A stretch of DNA of 64,000 bases from assembly GCA_963665265.2 (NCBI GenBank), contig OY762224.2, positions 2,418,001 to 2,482,000 of the forward strand. Reading direction: 5' to 3'. The DNA is from CAXXHQ01 sp963665265 (lineage in GTDB: Bacteria; Planctomycetota; Planctomycetia; Pirellulales; Thermoguttaceae). Below the pieces are notes generated by a model. The model worked only from the letters and a program-made list of their open reading frames with translations. It ran no database searches and was not told the origin of the DNA. The translations under genes and the position numbers were made by a program. This document shows positions 35,242 to 44,323 of the stretch, in pieces (position 1 is the first letter of the stretch; each line of letters starts with the position of its first letter).

Positions 35242-37827
35242 ATGTCGCGCCGTTATCGGGTTTTGGTTTTGAGCGTCATTGCCGTCAGCATTGCGGCGCT
35301 CGTTTCGTTTCTCGTGGCGATTTGGGGCGATCCAAAGTCCCAGATGTTATTCGTTTCGTCGTTTTCTAATGTTACCGTCGATAGCGACGATGTGCCGGAA
35401 GAATTTGAGTCGGGGCATTCCGAGCCCTCGCCGTTTGTCGTTGCCGTTCCCGTTTGGATCGCAGGGCGAGAACGCGAAAAAAATCTAACCGTCGGATTTC
35501 GAGCCGTCGTCAATAACCGCGTCGATTATTCCCGGCCGGTTGTCTTGCGGTTGACCGGCGCTTCTCTCTATCGTGTCACGGTAAACGGTGAATTCGTCGG
35601 CAGCGGGCCGGCCCGCGCCGCGCATGGATATTACCGTGTTGATGAATTGGATATTACCGCTTCGCTAATAGCCGAACGAAACATTGTCGCGATCGAGAGC
35701 GTCGGCTACAATTTTCCCGGCTATTTCACGTTGAATCAGCCCTCTTTTCTTCTAGCGGAAATCATTTCCGGAGAAAAAGTATTGGCGGCGACCTCCGACG
35801 TAGCCGTCAAAACCGCGTCAGGAACGGAAACGACTCAATTTACCGCGACGGTGACGCCCATCCGCGAACGCGACGTCGGTCGCTATGGGCCAGTACGAAA
35901 CTATTGGGAGTTCTACCGACTTTCTCCCGGGTGGGACGATTGGAAACGTCTCGTTCAATTTGAGGGAAAGGGCGAACGTTTGACTCGCCAGAATGACAAG
36001 CGATTATTACCGCGACGAGTCGCTTTTCCGGAATACGCGTCTTTCGATCCACTTCGAGTTGTTTCTACGGCCATGTTGGAAATCAGCTCCCCGAAAGTTC
36101 AGCTCGACGACGATTCGCCCAACGTTTTGCGTAAAGGCGAGGATTGGAAACGCGAAACGATACCTGATAGCGAAGAGTCATGCGGAACTCGCGCAGCCCC
36201 AATTTTCTTTCGAACGATCTCCGACAGCGTCATCAGCGCTCCGCAAAAGACCCGCGAGATGAAGATCGGCTGTTTTTCGCTAAAAACAGCCGAAAAGAGG
36301 CTGCTTGATTTCGGCGTCAATTACAACGGCTTTGTTACGCTTGACGTCGTTTGCTCCAAAAAAACGTACTTGGCGGTCGCCTTTGACGAACTGCTGACTG
36401 ACGGGCATGTGAACCCGCTTCGGCTAAGCTGCGTGAATTGGATTCAATATGTTTTGGAACCTGGACGCTACCAAATTGAAACGATTGAACCTTACTCAAT
36501 GCGATACGCCGACGTGCTCTGTTTGAGCGGCGATTGCGAGATACGAAGCTTGCGAATCCGCGAGTTTGCGCATCCTAAGAAAGGACTTGGATCATTTTAC
36601 GCAAGCGATTCGCGGCTAAATCGCATCTTCGAAGCGGCAACGCGAACCTATCGCCAAAACGCGGTCGATTTTTTCACCGATTGCCCGTCGCGTGAAAGAG
36701 CCGGCTGGCTCTGCGATAGCTTCTTCACGGCGCGAGCCGCTTATGATCTAACTGGAACGACGCTCGTGGAACGTTGTTTCTTCGAAAATTTCGCCTTACG
36801 GAAAAAACTACGCGAATTGCCGGACGGAATGCTGCCGATGTGTTACCCGGCCGACCAGCCGTCCGGCAACTTCATTCCCAATTGGGCGCTTTGGTTCGTC
36901 GTCCAGCTTGGCGACTATTATAAAAGAAGCGGCGATCATGAAACGGTAGAGGCTTTGCGAGAGCGAACTTTCGGACTGCTAAAATATTTGGCCGCTTATG
37001 AAAATAAAGAGGGACTATTGGAGAATACGCCGGGGACTTGCTTCGTCGAGTGGTCGGAGGCCAATAACTTCGTCCAAGATGTGAATTTTCCGAGCAACAT
37101 GCTTTACGCCGGAGCACTATCGACCGCCGCTTCTTTATACAAGGATGAGAAATTGAAAGTAAAAGCTTCTCGGATACGCGATGCGATTCGTAAGTTTTCG
37201 TTTGACGGCGAATTCTTCGTCGATAATGTGACGCGAAGCGACGGGAAATTACGTCGGACAGAAAACCGTTCGGAAATTTGCCAGTATTTCGCATTTTATT
37301 TCGGCGTCGCCGATCGAGATCGCGATGCGAAACTATGGCGTGCCCTATGCGACGATTTCGGTCCGAAACGTAAAATGACGAAAAAGTATCAGAATATTTG
37401 TTTTGCCGCCCCTTTCATCGGAAACATGATTCGCATGGAACTGCTTTCTGCGGCGGGCGAATGCCGACAAATTCATAATGAAGAGATCGCCTATTTGCTC
37501 TATATGGCCGACGCGACGGGGACGCTTTGGGAATTTGAGAATTCCGGCGGAAGTTGCTCGCATGGTTTCGCTTCGCATGCAGTTCGTACGCTTTATCGCG
37601 ATATCCTTGGCGTCCGCGATATCGATGCCGTTAGCCGAAAGTTGCATGTTACAATTCCCGACGTCGATCTGAATTGGTGCGAAGGGGAAATGCCGACGAA
37701 ATTCGGTCTGATTCGCCTGCGTTGGGACAAGAAAGGCGATCGCGTCGTTGTTTCGTTAAAAGCCCCGAAAGAATTCGACGTAAAAGTTGAAAATGCCAGC
37801 GGCAAAGAATTAGCTCGCGACGAATAA
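35242..37827 (+). CDS. GH78-like alpha-L-rhamnosidase, membrane-anchored
   Basis: 861 residues from ATG 35242. An N-terminal anchor or uncleaved signal (about 7-30, VLVLSVIAVSIAALVSFLVAIW) precedes beta-sandwich domains (LTGASLYRVTVNGEFVGSGPARA is typical of GH78 accessory domains). The (alpha/alpha)6 catalytic region begins near 470: DFFTDCPSRERAGWLCD is the GH78 signature with its acidic residue, followed by NFIPNWALWFV. GH78 enzymes release alpha-L-rhamnose from plant or algal polysaccharides. It fits the other glycosidases in this window. It is convergent with the next gene (12 bases apart), with no terminator needed by either strand visible. Confidence 0.87.
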   Translation: MSRRYRVLVLSVIAVSIAALVSFLVAIWGDPKSQMLFVSSFSNVTVDSDDVPEEFESGHSEPSPFVVAVPVWIAGREREKNLTVGFRAVVNNRVDYSRPVVLRLTGASLYRVTVNGEFVGSGPARAAHGYYRVDELDITASLIAERNIVAIESVGYNFPGYFTLNQPSFLLAEIISGEKVLAATSDVAVKTASGTETTQFTATVTPIRERDVGRYGPVRNYWEFYRLSPGWDDWKRLVQFEGKGERLTRQNDKRLLPRRVAFPEYASFDPLRVVSTAMLEISSPKVQLDDDSPNVLRKGEDWKRETIPDSEESCGTRAAPIFFRTISDSVISAPQKTREMKIGCFSLKTAEKRLLDFGVNYNGFVTLDVVCSKKTYLAVAFDELLTDGHVNPLRLSCVNWIQYVLEPGRYQIETIEPYSMRYADVLCLSGDCEIRSLRIREFAHPKKGLGSFYASDSRLNRIFEAATRTYRQNAVDFFTDCPSRERAGWLCDSFFTARAAYDLTGTTLVERCFFENFALRKKLRELPDGMLPMCYPADQPSGNFIPNWALWFVVQLGDYYKRSGDHETVEALRERTFGLLKYLAAYENKEGLLENTPGTCFVEWSEANNFVQDVNFPSNMLYAGALSTAASLYKDEKLKVKASRIRDAIRKFSFDGEFFVDNVTRSDGKLRRTENRSEICQYFAFYFGVADRDRDAKLWRALCDDFGPKRKMTKKYQNICFAAPFIGNMIRMELLSAAGECRQIHNEEIAYLLYMADATGTLWEFENSGGSCSHGFASHAVRTLYRDILGVRDIDAVSRKLHVTIPDVDLNWCEGEMPTKFGLIRLRWDKKGDRVVVSLKAPKEFDVKVENASGKELARDE

Positions 37828-37838
37828 GGTAGCGATCT

Positions 37839-38186
37839 CTACACTGCCCCCATCCCGCGGTAGCCGTCTGAAATCTGGATCGATTCGCCGGCGGGGAGCA
37901 CGAAGATTTTGCCGTCGCCGATTGTCCCTTCCGATCCGGTGCGCGCGGCGCTGATTAGCGCATCGAGGGTTCGCTCCAGAAAATCGTCGTTTACGACGAT
38001 CTCCAAAACGATCTTTCGGAGAAGCCTCGCGGTATATTCATGACCGCGGTACATCTCGGTCCGGCCACGTTGCCGACCGAATCCTTGCGCGTCGCAAACA
38101 GTCATCCGCGTGACCTCAATCTTCTCCAAGGCTTCACGAACTGCGCTCAGCTTCGGCGGCTGAATCACGGCTATCACTAGTTTCAA
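37839..38186 (-). CDS. PII-family signal protein (orphan copy)
   Basis: 115 residues. The T-loop region GFGRQRGRTEMYRGHEY retains the uridylylatable Tyr, but is followed by TARLLRKIV instead of the usual VVDFLPKVK. The second signature appears as GTIGDGKIFVLP. The extreme C-terminus (IQISDGYRGMGAV) lacks the canonical RTGE motif, so ATP/2-oxoglutarate sensing may be altered. It is not next to amtB, unlike the second PII at 53549-53887. PII proteins sense nitrogen status and bind transporters, kinases or adenylyltransferases. Partners here are unknown. Transcribed alone. Confidence 0.9.
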   Translation of the reverse strand: MKLVIAVIQPPKLSAVREALEKIEVTRMTVCDAQGFGRQRGRTEMYRGHEYTARLLRKIVLEIVVNDDFLERTLDALISAARTGSEGTIGDGKIFVLPAGESIQISDGYRGMGAV

Positions 38187-38295
38187 GCGTTCGTCTCCGG
38201 GCGGATGTTTTTAGCGGATTAGATCGCGACGAAAATGTCACTAATGGAATAAGATACACTTTCCAGAAGCGATTGAAAAGGCGAACAAAGTGCGC

Positions 38296-38324
38296 AAAAA
38301 AAGGGAACGGCCGAAACCGTTCCC
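38296..38324 (-). terminator. Rho-independent terminator of the NarL-type regulator gene
   Basis: Perfect 8-bp stem GGGAACGG/CCGTTCCC, read on the minus strand, followed by seven T. It lies 33 bases after the regulator stop. Confidence 0.8.
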
Positions 38325-38357
38325 GAAATATGCGTTGCGGAGCGCCGAGTTCGTCGG

Positions 38358-38990
38358 TCAGACCAACCCTTTACGGACAGCCCAAACGGCGGCTTGCGTG
38401 CGATCGCTTACAGCGATCTTACGCAAAATGTTCTGAACGTGTTCCTTGACCGTTTCCACGCTGATTTCCAGCGAACGACCGATCTCTTTGTTGCTCAGAC
38501 CTAAGGCGACATGGCGGAGAACTTGCGTCTCGCGTTGGGTCAACGGCACGTCGTCGTCATCAATGACTTGGCGGACCTTCATGGCTCCCGCGATTTTCTT
38601 CAATTCGCCGGTTCGGCTGGGCGATTCGCCCGCCGCCGCCGCGAGAATCGTTGCGATCAAGTCATCTCGTGAGGAGCCTTTCAGCACGTAGTCGCTAGCG
38701 CCAAGCGCAACGGCTCGGGCGATATACGTGGGGTTATCGTACGTTGAAAGCATGACCACGCGAGCCTGCGGCGCTTTAAGTCGAATTTTTTCTAAGGCGG
38801 AAAGACCGTCTCCGTCAGGCATCCGGATGTCGAGCAAGACGACGTCAGGCGTAAGCTTAGCGGCCAAAAGGACAGCGTCTTTTCCCGTGGCCGCTTCGCC
38901 GACCACCTCAATTTCCGTGCCTTCCAATAAGCTAATCAAACCCTTCCGAATTACCTCGTGGTCATCGCAAATCAACAATCTTGTAGGCAT
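38358..38990 (-). CDS. NarL/FixJ-family response regulator
   Basis: 210 residues from ATG 38990, with GGAGG eight bases upstream; an upstream in-frame TTG is less likely. The receiver has Asp9/Asp10 and phospho-acceptor Asp54 in VVLLDIRMP. A LuxR-type helix-turn-helix at about 145-205 has LTQRETQVLRHVALGLSNKEIG and VSDRTQAAVWAV. No histidine kinase is adjacent, so the partner is elsewhere. The upstream intergenic region is long (about 640 bases). Confidence 0.95.
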   Translation of the reverse strand: MPTRLLICDDHEVIRKGLISLLEGTEIEVVGEAATGKDAVLLAAKLTPDVVLLDIRMPDGDGLSALEKIRLKAPQARVVMLSTYDNPTYIARAVALGASDYVLKGSSRDDLIATILAAAAGESPSRTGELKKIAGAMKVRQVIDDDDVPLTQRETQVLRHVALGLSNKEIGRSLEISVETVKEHVQNILRKIAVSDRTQAAVWAVRKGLV

Positions 38991-39634
38991 AAAAGGTCCC
39001 TCCCCCCCAAAAAACAATCGCTAGCTCAGCAACTTTAATATTTACAAATGACTCTAATTTATAAGCAAACTTGTGGCGTCGACGGTTAACAACCTACGCA
39101 TACAAGTCGCCTGGGTAAAACTTTGACGAATTTGCGATAACACCCTCACAACGAAGGAGGGAGAGTTCTGACTCCCCCGATGGTTTTTCCCTCATTAGGT
39201 AGTTACTTGAAATGGGGGCTACCCAATTCTAGCCAACAAAATCGGGGTGCGGTAGTCCCAGGTGCGAAAAGTTCTTCCCATTTCGAGGGGAATTTGTTTT
39301 CCACTCATGTGCGGGGGTACCTTATTTTTTATCGAATAGCTGTTCTTTTTCAAGTGAGGAAACCGCTCTTTGTGACGCTTTTGTAAAAAAAATGCCTGAA
39401 AATTCAAATTACGACCGAAACGACCCACCCAAAGTGAGTGTGTGATGGGGTGATTACAGCCCTTTGCTAAACACCCTAGTTTTATTTGTTGACTCCAGAC
39501 AACCAGTAACGTAGATATTTTGCGACAGACGCTTTTGGTCTTGAAGGTGATTTTTTACCACAAGGAAGTCAAAAAAACACGTCTGTAGTAATAGAACGTT
39601 ATTCTCCGCCCAAAATAAGCTCCCCCCTCTGATT
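38991..39634. other. Divergent intergenic region between two response regulator genes
   Basis: About 640 AT-richer bases without a supportable gene. A short open frame at 39180-39386 has no ribosome binding site or recognisable family. A small GGGAG/CTCCC inverted repeat lies near 39160-39176. No sigma-54 site is seen. Confidence 0.5.
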
Positions 39635-41020
39635 ATGAAAACTCTCGCAACGTTACTGTTAGTGGACGATGATCGTCAGGTGCTCAACTCGATGGCGGAT
39701 TGGTTGCGCGAGCAAGGATATGCGGTGGACGCGGCCGCTAGCTTGGCTGAGGGGATTGCGGCCGTAAATAAAAAGACTTACGACTTGGCGCTAGTCGATA
39801 TTCGCCTCGGCGCTGATGACGGGTTTGACCTCTTAAGCTATTGCCGCAAAAACCGACCGGATACGACCGTGATTATGATTACGGGCTACGGTTCGGTTGA
39901 GTCGGCCGTCGAAGCGATCCGGCAAGGGGCCTTTGACTTCTTAACGAAACCCTTGATCGATGCCGAATTGCTTTTGGCGATCGAGCGAGCGATCAATCAA
40001 CGCAAGGTTATCGAAGAGAATAAAACCCTCAAAGCGCAGCTCGATATGCGCTACGGAATGGAAAACGTTGTCGGGCACGACCATCGAATGTTGAAGGTTT
40101 TCGACATGCTTGACGCCGTGGCCGACACTCGCGCCACGATATTAATTACCGGCGAAAGCGGAACGGGAAAATCTTTGATTGCCCGCGCCGTGCATCGGCG
40201 AAGCAGTCGGAAGGACAAGCCCTTCATCGAAGTCGCGTGCGGCGCTTTGCCGGAGAATTTGCTCGAAAGCGAATTATTCGGCCATGTGGCGGGCTCTTTT
40301 ACGGGAGCCGTTAGCGACAAGATCGGCAAGTTCTTGCAGGCCGACGGGGGGACGATATTCTTGGACGAGATCGGAACCGCCAGTCCCGGTTTGCAGGTCA
40401 AATTGTTGCGCGTTTTGCAAGATTTGGAATTTGAGCAGGTTGGCGGCTCGAAGACGTTTAAAGTCGATACACGAGTCATATTGGCCACCAACGAAAAGTT
40501 GGAAAATGCAGTTGCCGAGGGACGCTTTCGCCAAGACTTGTACTATCGCATCAACGTCATCAACGTCGAACTGCCGCCGATTCGTGAGCGAGTTTCCGAT
40601 TTACCGCTATTAGCCGAGCATTTCCTTCGCCGCGTTTGCGAAGAGGCTAACAGAAATATGACCGGCATTTCCGATGAGGCCATGCACTCCTTGCAGGCAT
40701 ATTCTTGGCCGGGAAACGTTCGCGAACTCCAAAACGTGATTGAGCGCGCGGTTTTGCTCGGCAAGGGATCGGTCATCGAACTACAAGATTTGCCCCCTGC
40801 CGTTACCTCCGGCGCCGGCTTAATCGTCGATGCGGCCAACGCGCGAAGCTTGAAGCAGGCGATGCAGTCTCCGGAACGACAGATCATTCTCGATATTCTC
40901 GAAATGAACCAATGGAACCGCCAAAAAACGGCCGCAGCCCTTGGCATCAACCGTACCACGCTTTATAAAAAGATGAAGCGTTTGGGTTTGGATGACGTTG
41001 TGGTCGGACACGTCCGGTAA
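39635..41020 (+). CDS. Sigma-54 dependent response regulator, NtrC family (orphan)
   Basis: 461 residues. The receiver has Asp11/Asp12 and phospho-acceptor Asp55 (LALVDIRLG). The AAA+ domain has Walker A GESGTGKS (173-180), sigma-54 loop GSFTGA (220-225, a common functional variant of GAFTGA), Walker B TIFLDEIG and the sensor region FRQDLYYRINV. A Fis-type helix-turn-helix ends the protein (RQKTAAALGINRTTLYKKMKRLGL). All motifs needed for open-complex formation are present. No kinase is adjacent. Downstream is an unrelated Nif3-like gene. Confidence 0.95.
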   Translation: MKTLATLLLVDDDRQVLNSMADWLREQGYAVDAAASLAEGIAAVNKKTYDLALVDIRLGADDGFDLLSYCRKNRPDTTVIMITGYGSVESAVEAIRQGAFDFLTKPLIDAELLLAIERAINQRKVIEENKTLKAQLDMRYGMENVVGHDHRMLKVFDMLDAVADTRATILITGESGTGKSLIARAVHRRSSRKDKPFIEVACGALPENLLESELFGHVAGSFTGAVSDKIGKFLQADGGTIFLDEIGTASPGLQVKLLRVLQDLEFEQVGGSKTFKVDTRVILATNEKLENAVAEGRFRQDLYYRINVINVELPPIRERVSDLPLLAEHFLRRVCEEANRNMTGISDEAMHSLQAYSWPGNVRELQNVIERAVLLGKGSVIELQDLPPAVTSGAGLIVDAANARSLKQAMQSPERQIILDILEMNQWNRQKTAAALGINRTTLYKKMKRLGLDDVVVGHVR

Positions 41021-41103
41021 ATCGTTTTACAACCGCGGTTCCTTTCCGCTTCAGTCATTTCCTTTGTCGCCGCTCTTTCACGCAGCCGAGAGGACACCAC
41101 GCC

Positions 41104-41889
41104 ATGACCACGACCGTAGGTCACGTCGCCGAGTTTCTTGAAGCATTTGCTCCGTCGCATTTGGCCGAGGATTGGGACAACGTTGGACTTTTAGTCGGCG
41201 ATCGATCCGCTCCGGTTCGGCGCGTCATGACTTGCTTGACGATCACGTCGACCACCGCTGCCGAGGCGATTCAGGCGAAGGCCGATCTTATCGTCTCGCA
41301 TCACCCGTTTCCGTTTAAAGCGGTTCGGCAATTGACGGGCGACACCGCGGTCGGGCGATTATTGCTCGATCTTATAGCGGCGAAAATCGCCGTGTACAGT
41401 CCCCATACCGCTTTTGATTCGGCCGAACGCGGGATCAACCAGCGAATCGCTGAAGGCGTCGAGCTAAACGAAATCAAGCCGTTGACTCCGAATCCGCTTG
41501 GTCAAGGCGTCGGTCGCTTCGGAAAATTATCGTCTGGTATTACGCTTGCCGAACTTGCCAAACGCTTGAAAAAATTCTTGAACGTAGAAGCGTTGCAAGT
41601 AGTCGGAGATATCGACGGCCAAGTTTCCGTCGTGGGAATCGGCTGCGGAGCTGCCGGCGAGCTTCTTTCGGCGGCGAGCGATTGCGGCTGCGACTGCATG
41701 ATCCTCGGCGAAACTCGATTTCATACGTGTCTTGAGGCCGAGGCGCTCGGCGTGTCCCTGATTTTGCCCGGACACTTCGCCAGCGAACGATTCGCCCAGG
41801 ATTGCTTGGCCGAGGAGCTATCCCGGCAGTTCGCTGGACTAGAAATCTGGGCGAGCGGCGCCGAACGTGATCCGATTTCGACTGTCTAA
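41104..41889 (+). CDS. Nif3-like dinuclear metal centre protein (YbgI family)
   Basis: 261 residues. Metal-ligand motifs of the family are visible: LIVSHHPFPF, SPHTAFD, and the C-terminal LGETRFHTCLEA and LPGHFASERFA. The start AEDWDNVGLLVG is typical of the family. Members form hexameric rings with two metal ions per subunit; the physiological reaction is not settled, and GTP cyclohydrolase-type roles have been proposed. It ends 47 bases before the glycosyltransferase gene. Confidence 0.92.
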   Translation: MTTTVGHVAEFLEAFAPSHLAEDWDNVGLLVGDRSAPVRRVMTCLTITSTTAAEAIQAKADLIVSHHPFPFKAVRQLTGDTAVGRLLLDLIAAKIAVYSPHTAFDSAERGINQRIAEGVELNEIKPLTPNPLGQGVGRFGKLSSGITLAELAKRLKKFLNVEALQVVGDIDGQVSVVGIGCGAAGELLSAASDCGCDCMILGETRFHTCLEAEALGVSLILPGHFASERFAQDCLAEELSRQFAGLEIWASGAERDPISTV

Positions 41890-41900
41890 AATTTGTGCGT

Positions 41901-41930
41901 TTGCCGACTTGCCGGTTTCTCGCGTATAAT
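41901..41930 (+). promoter_or_regulatory. Sigma-70-type promoter giving a probable leaderless transcript
   Basis: TTGCCG, 18 bases, then a perfect TATAAT (41925-41930). The ATG of the next gene is only six bases after the -10 box, so transcription should start at or next to the A of the start codon. Confidence 0.65.
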
Positions 41931-41936
41931 ACGAAC

Positions 41937-42656
41937 ATGGCATTAAAATCTTTGGTGGCGATTCCCGTTTACAACGAGGCCGCGCATGTTTCCGCGGTCG
42001 TTGACGGCGTTTTAACGTATGCAAAAGAAGTTTTGGTCGTTGACGACGGTTCGACCGACGGAACTTCAGCCTTGCTTTCCCGGCGGTGCGACGTCGATCT
42101 GGTTCGACACTGTCACAATCGCGGCTACGGAGCGGCGTTGCAGTCGGCGTTCGACTTCGCCGTTCGAAACGACTACGACATTCTCGTGACGATCGATTGC
42201 GACGGCCAGCATCAGCCGCAGCAGATTCCTCGATTCGTCGAAATGGCCGAGATAGAGCAGGCCGACATCGTTTCGGGAAGTCGTTTTCTCCGCCATTTTC
42301 CTGGCGATAGCGACCCGCCCGAGGAACGCCGACGCGTCAACGAAGTGATTACTCGCGAGTTGAACGAACTTCTCGGTCTGGAGATTACCGACGCGTTTTG
42401 CGGGTTCAAAGCTTATCGAGTCGAAGCGTTAAAGCGGTTCCGCATCGACGATCACGGCTACTCGATGCCGTTGCAGTTATGGGTGCAGGCGGCCAAAATG
42501 AAAATGAAGGTCGTCGAAGTCCCCACGCCCTTGATCTATCTTGATCAAAATCGTTCGTTCGGCGGATCGCTCGACGACGTGCAAAAACGTCTTGCGTTAT
42601 ATCGGGAAGTCATTGCGCGAAGCGTCGCGGAATGGGACCGCAAGAATCCGGAATGA
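41937..42656 (+). CDS. Family 2 glycosyltransferase (polyprenyl-phosphate hexose transferase-like)
   Basis: 239 residues from ATG 41937. It starts MALKSLVAIPVYNEAAHVSAVV, then has VVDDGSTDGT and the DxD-containing VTIDCDGQHQP, typical GT-A fold nucleotide-sugar binding. EEVINEVITRE-like and TDAFCGFKAYR segments match DPMS/UndP-type transferases, but no membrane anchor is visible, so the acceptor is uncertain. No Shine-Dalgarno sequence precedes the start, consistent with the leaderless promoter. Its stop overlaps the next start in an ATGA arrangement, so the next protein is translationally coupled. Confidence 0.92.
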   Translation: MALKSLVAIPVYNEAAHVSAVVDGVLTYAKEVLVVDDGSTDGTSALLSRRCDVDLVRHCHNRGYGAALQSAFDFAVRNDYDILVTIDCDGQHQPQQIPRFVEMAEIEQADIVSGSRFLRHFPGDSDPPEERRRVNEVITRELNELLGLEITDAFCGFKAYRVEALKRFRIDDHGYSMPLQLWVQAAKMKMKVVEVPTPLIYLDQNRSFGGSLDDVQKRLALYREVIARSVAEWDRKNPE

Positions 42657-44293
42657 AAACGAACGTCGAAACGCCGATCTCGCCTCGTATTCGAGCGCCG
42701 AAGCAGGACCGCTCGGCCGTCGTAGAGCCTCCGTTGAACGTTTCCGCCGCCGTCGCTGCATACAATGGAAAAATATCGGCTGAGACGAATCTCGAAATCT
42801 GCGAAACTCCGATCGCCGTTTTTCAGCGTGAAGCGAGAGCCGAATTTTTGCTTGCCGCCGCCGATTACGTCAACCAATATGCCGGAGTTTCTCCAAATCC
42901 GAGCGAAGCGAGTTTAAAGCCGATCTATTTGACCGGTCACCAGCCCCAGTTATTTCATCCCGGCGTCTGGTTCAAAAATTTCGCTTGCGATAATGCGGCC
43001 AGACGCGACGGAGCGACTGCCATAAACGTGGTTATGGACGGCGACGTGATCAGCGGAGCTTCGATTCGCGTTCCTGGCGGAACCGCGTCGGCGCCGACCG
43101 TCGAAAACGTGCCGTTCGATGCGGCCGAGGCCCCGATCTCGTTTGAAGAGCGTCGCATCGCCGATTTTGAAGCGTTTCGCTCGTTCGGCAATCGCGCGGC
43201 CGAAATTCTTCGGCCGCTTGTCGCCTCGCCGCTTCTCAACGATTATTGGCCAATGGTCCAGAAATCTTTGGGCGAAGACCGTCTCATCGGCAAAGCCTTC
43301 GCCCAATCGCGGCATCAGCTTGAGCTATCTCAAGGCCTTAAATCGCTTGAACTGCCGCAGAGTCGGATGTGCGGCCTTCCCTCGTTTCGTCGATTCATCG
43401 CCCATTTGCTTTCCGATTTGCCGCGGTTCTCGGCCGTATATAATCAGGCGGTCTTGAATTATCGCGCGGCGCACCGCATCCGTAGCGACGCCCATCCCGT
43501 CCCGTTGTTGAAAACCGAGGGCGAGTGGAGCGAGGCTCCGTTCTGGATTTGGGACGCAAAGAATCCGCGTCGTCGCCGCCTCTTCGTAAAATATGAAAAT
43601 AGCGGTTACGTTTTGAGCGACCTCGTCGATTTGCGTTTGAACGGCCCGGCTCCGGCAGGCTCCGATGGTTCAGCCTTCGTCGCCGCCCTGGAACGTTGGG
43701 AGTCGCACGGCGTTAAAATTCGTTCAAAGGCTTTGATCTCAACGCTGTGGATGCGGCTGTTTCTTTCCGATCTGTTCATCCACGGAATCGGCGGCGCGAA
43801 CTACGATCAAGTCACCGATCAAATCATTCGCGACTTCTTTCAGCTCCAACCGCCGCGATTTATGGTCGTTTCGGCCACACTGCATCTTCCCGTCGCCCGA
43901 GAGCCGTTCGACGAGTATGAGACGCGGAATTTGAAACGAGCGCTGCGCGACGTCGATTTTCGCCCGGAACGGTTTTATCAAGCGCCGTTTCTTCCCGTGG
44001 AAAAGGCGGCGGAAGAAGTGCGTCGCCTAATCGAAGAAAAATGCCGTTGGCTTGAAACGACGATGACCGTTGAAACGGCGAAGGCGAGGCATCGCGGGAT
44101 CGTATCCGCGAACGCCGCGCTGGCCGAAACGCTTGCGGACCGCCGCAATCAACTGAAAAACGAGCTAGAAGAGGCATTACGACGGTGTCAAGCGAACGCC
44201 GTCTTAACGTGGCGTGAATACGCCTTTTGTCTCTACCCGACCGAGGAGATTATGGATTTCTTTTCACGTCTTTGTCGATGCGGCGACAAGTAA
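42653..44293 (+). CDS. Conserved hypothetical protein, weakly BshC-like N-terminus
   Basis: 546 residues from ATG 42653, overlapping the glycosyltransferase stop; an in-frame ATG at 42632 is also possible. The segment IYLTGHQPQLFHPGVWFKNFA resembles the TGQQxGLxxGPxxxxxK motif of BshC and the HxGH-type motif of nucleotidyl-transfer folds, but the BshC EDHDF motif is not visible. Other notable parts are ALISTLWMRLFLSDLFIHGIGGANYDQV and a helical C-terminus (about 440-540). No signal peptide. Function is unknown; coupling to the glycosyltransferase suggests a shared pathway. I do not assign bshC. Confidence 0.85.
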   Translation: MKTNVETPISPRIRAPKQDRSAVVEPPLNVSAAVAAYNGKISAETNLEICETPIAVFQREARAEFLLAAADYVNQYAGVSPNPSEASLKPIYLTGHQPQLFHPGVWFKNFACDNAARRDGATAINVVMDGDVISGASIRVPGGTASAPTVENVPFDAAEAPISFEERRIADFEAFRSFGNRAAEILRPLVASPLLNDYWPMVQKSLGEDRLIGKAFAQSRHQLELSQGLKSLELPQSRMCGLPSFRRFIAHLLSDLPRFSAVYNQAVLNYRAAHRIRSDAHPVPLLKTEGEWSEAPFWIWDAKNPRRRRLFVKYENSGYVLSDLVDLRLNGPAPAGSDGSAFVAALERWESHGVKIRSKALISTLWMRLFLSDLFIHGIGGANYDQVTDQIIRDFFQLQPPRFMVVSATLHLPVAREPFDEYETRNLKRALRDVDFRPERFYQAPFLPVEKAAEEVRRLIEEKCRWLETTMTVETAKARHRGIVSANAALAETLADRRNQLKNELEEALRRCQANAVLTWREYAFCLYPTEEIMDFFSRLCRCGDK

Positions 44294-44306
44294 GCCGATC
44301 GCTCGA

Positions 44307-44323
44307 ACGCCGAAAAGCGGCGT
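44307..44323. terminator. Small convergent hairpin
   Basis: ACGCCG, loop AAAAG, CGGCGT, in the 29-base gap between two convergent genes. Weak (6 bp), no T run. Confidence 0.4.

Noticed and set aside
39180..39386. Small protein gene in the regulator intergenic region
   Set aside because: No ribosome binding site, no family features and no neighbouring support.
42653..44293. Assignment as BshC (bacillithiol synthase)
   Set aside because: Only the N-terminal TGxQ-type motif resembles BshC; the downstream EDHDF signature is not visible.
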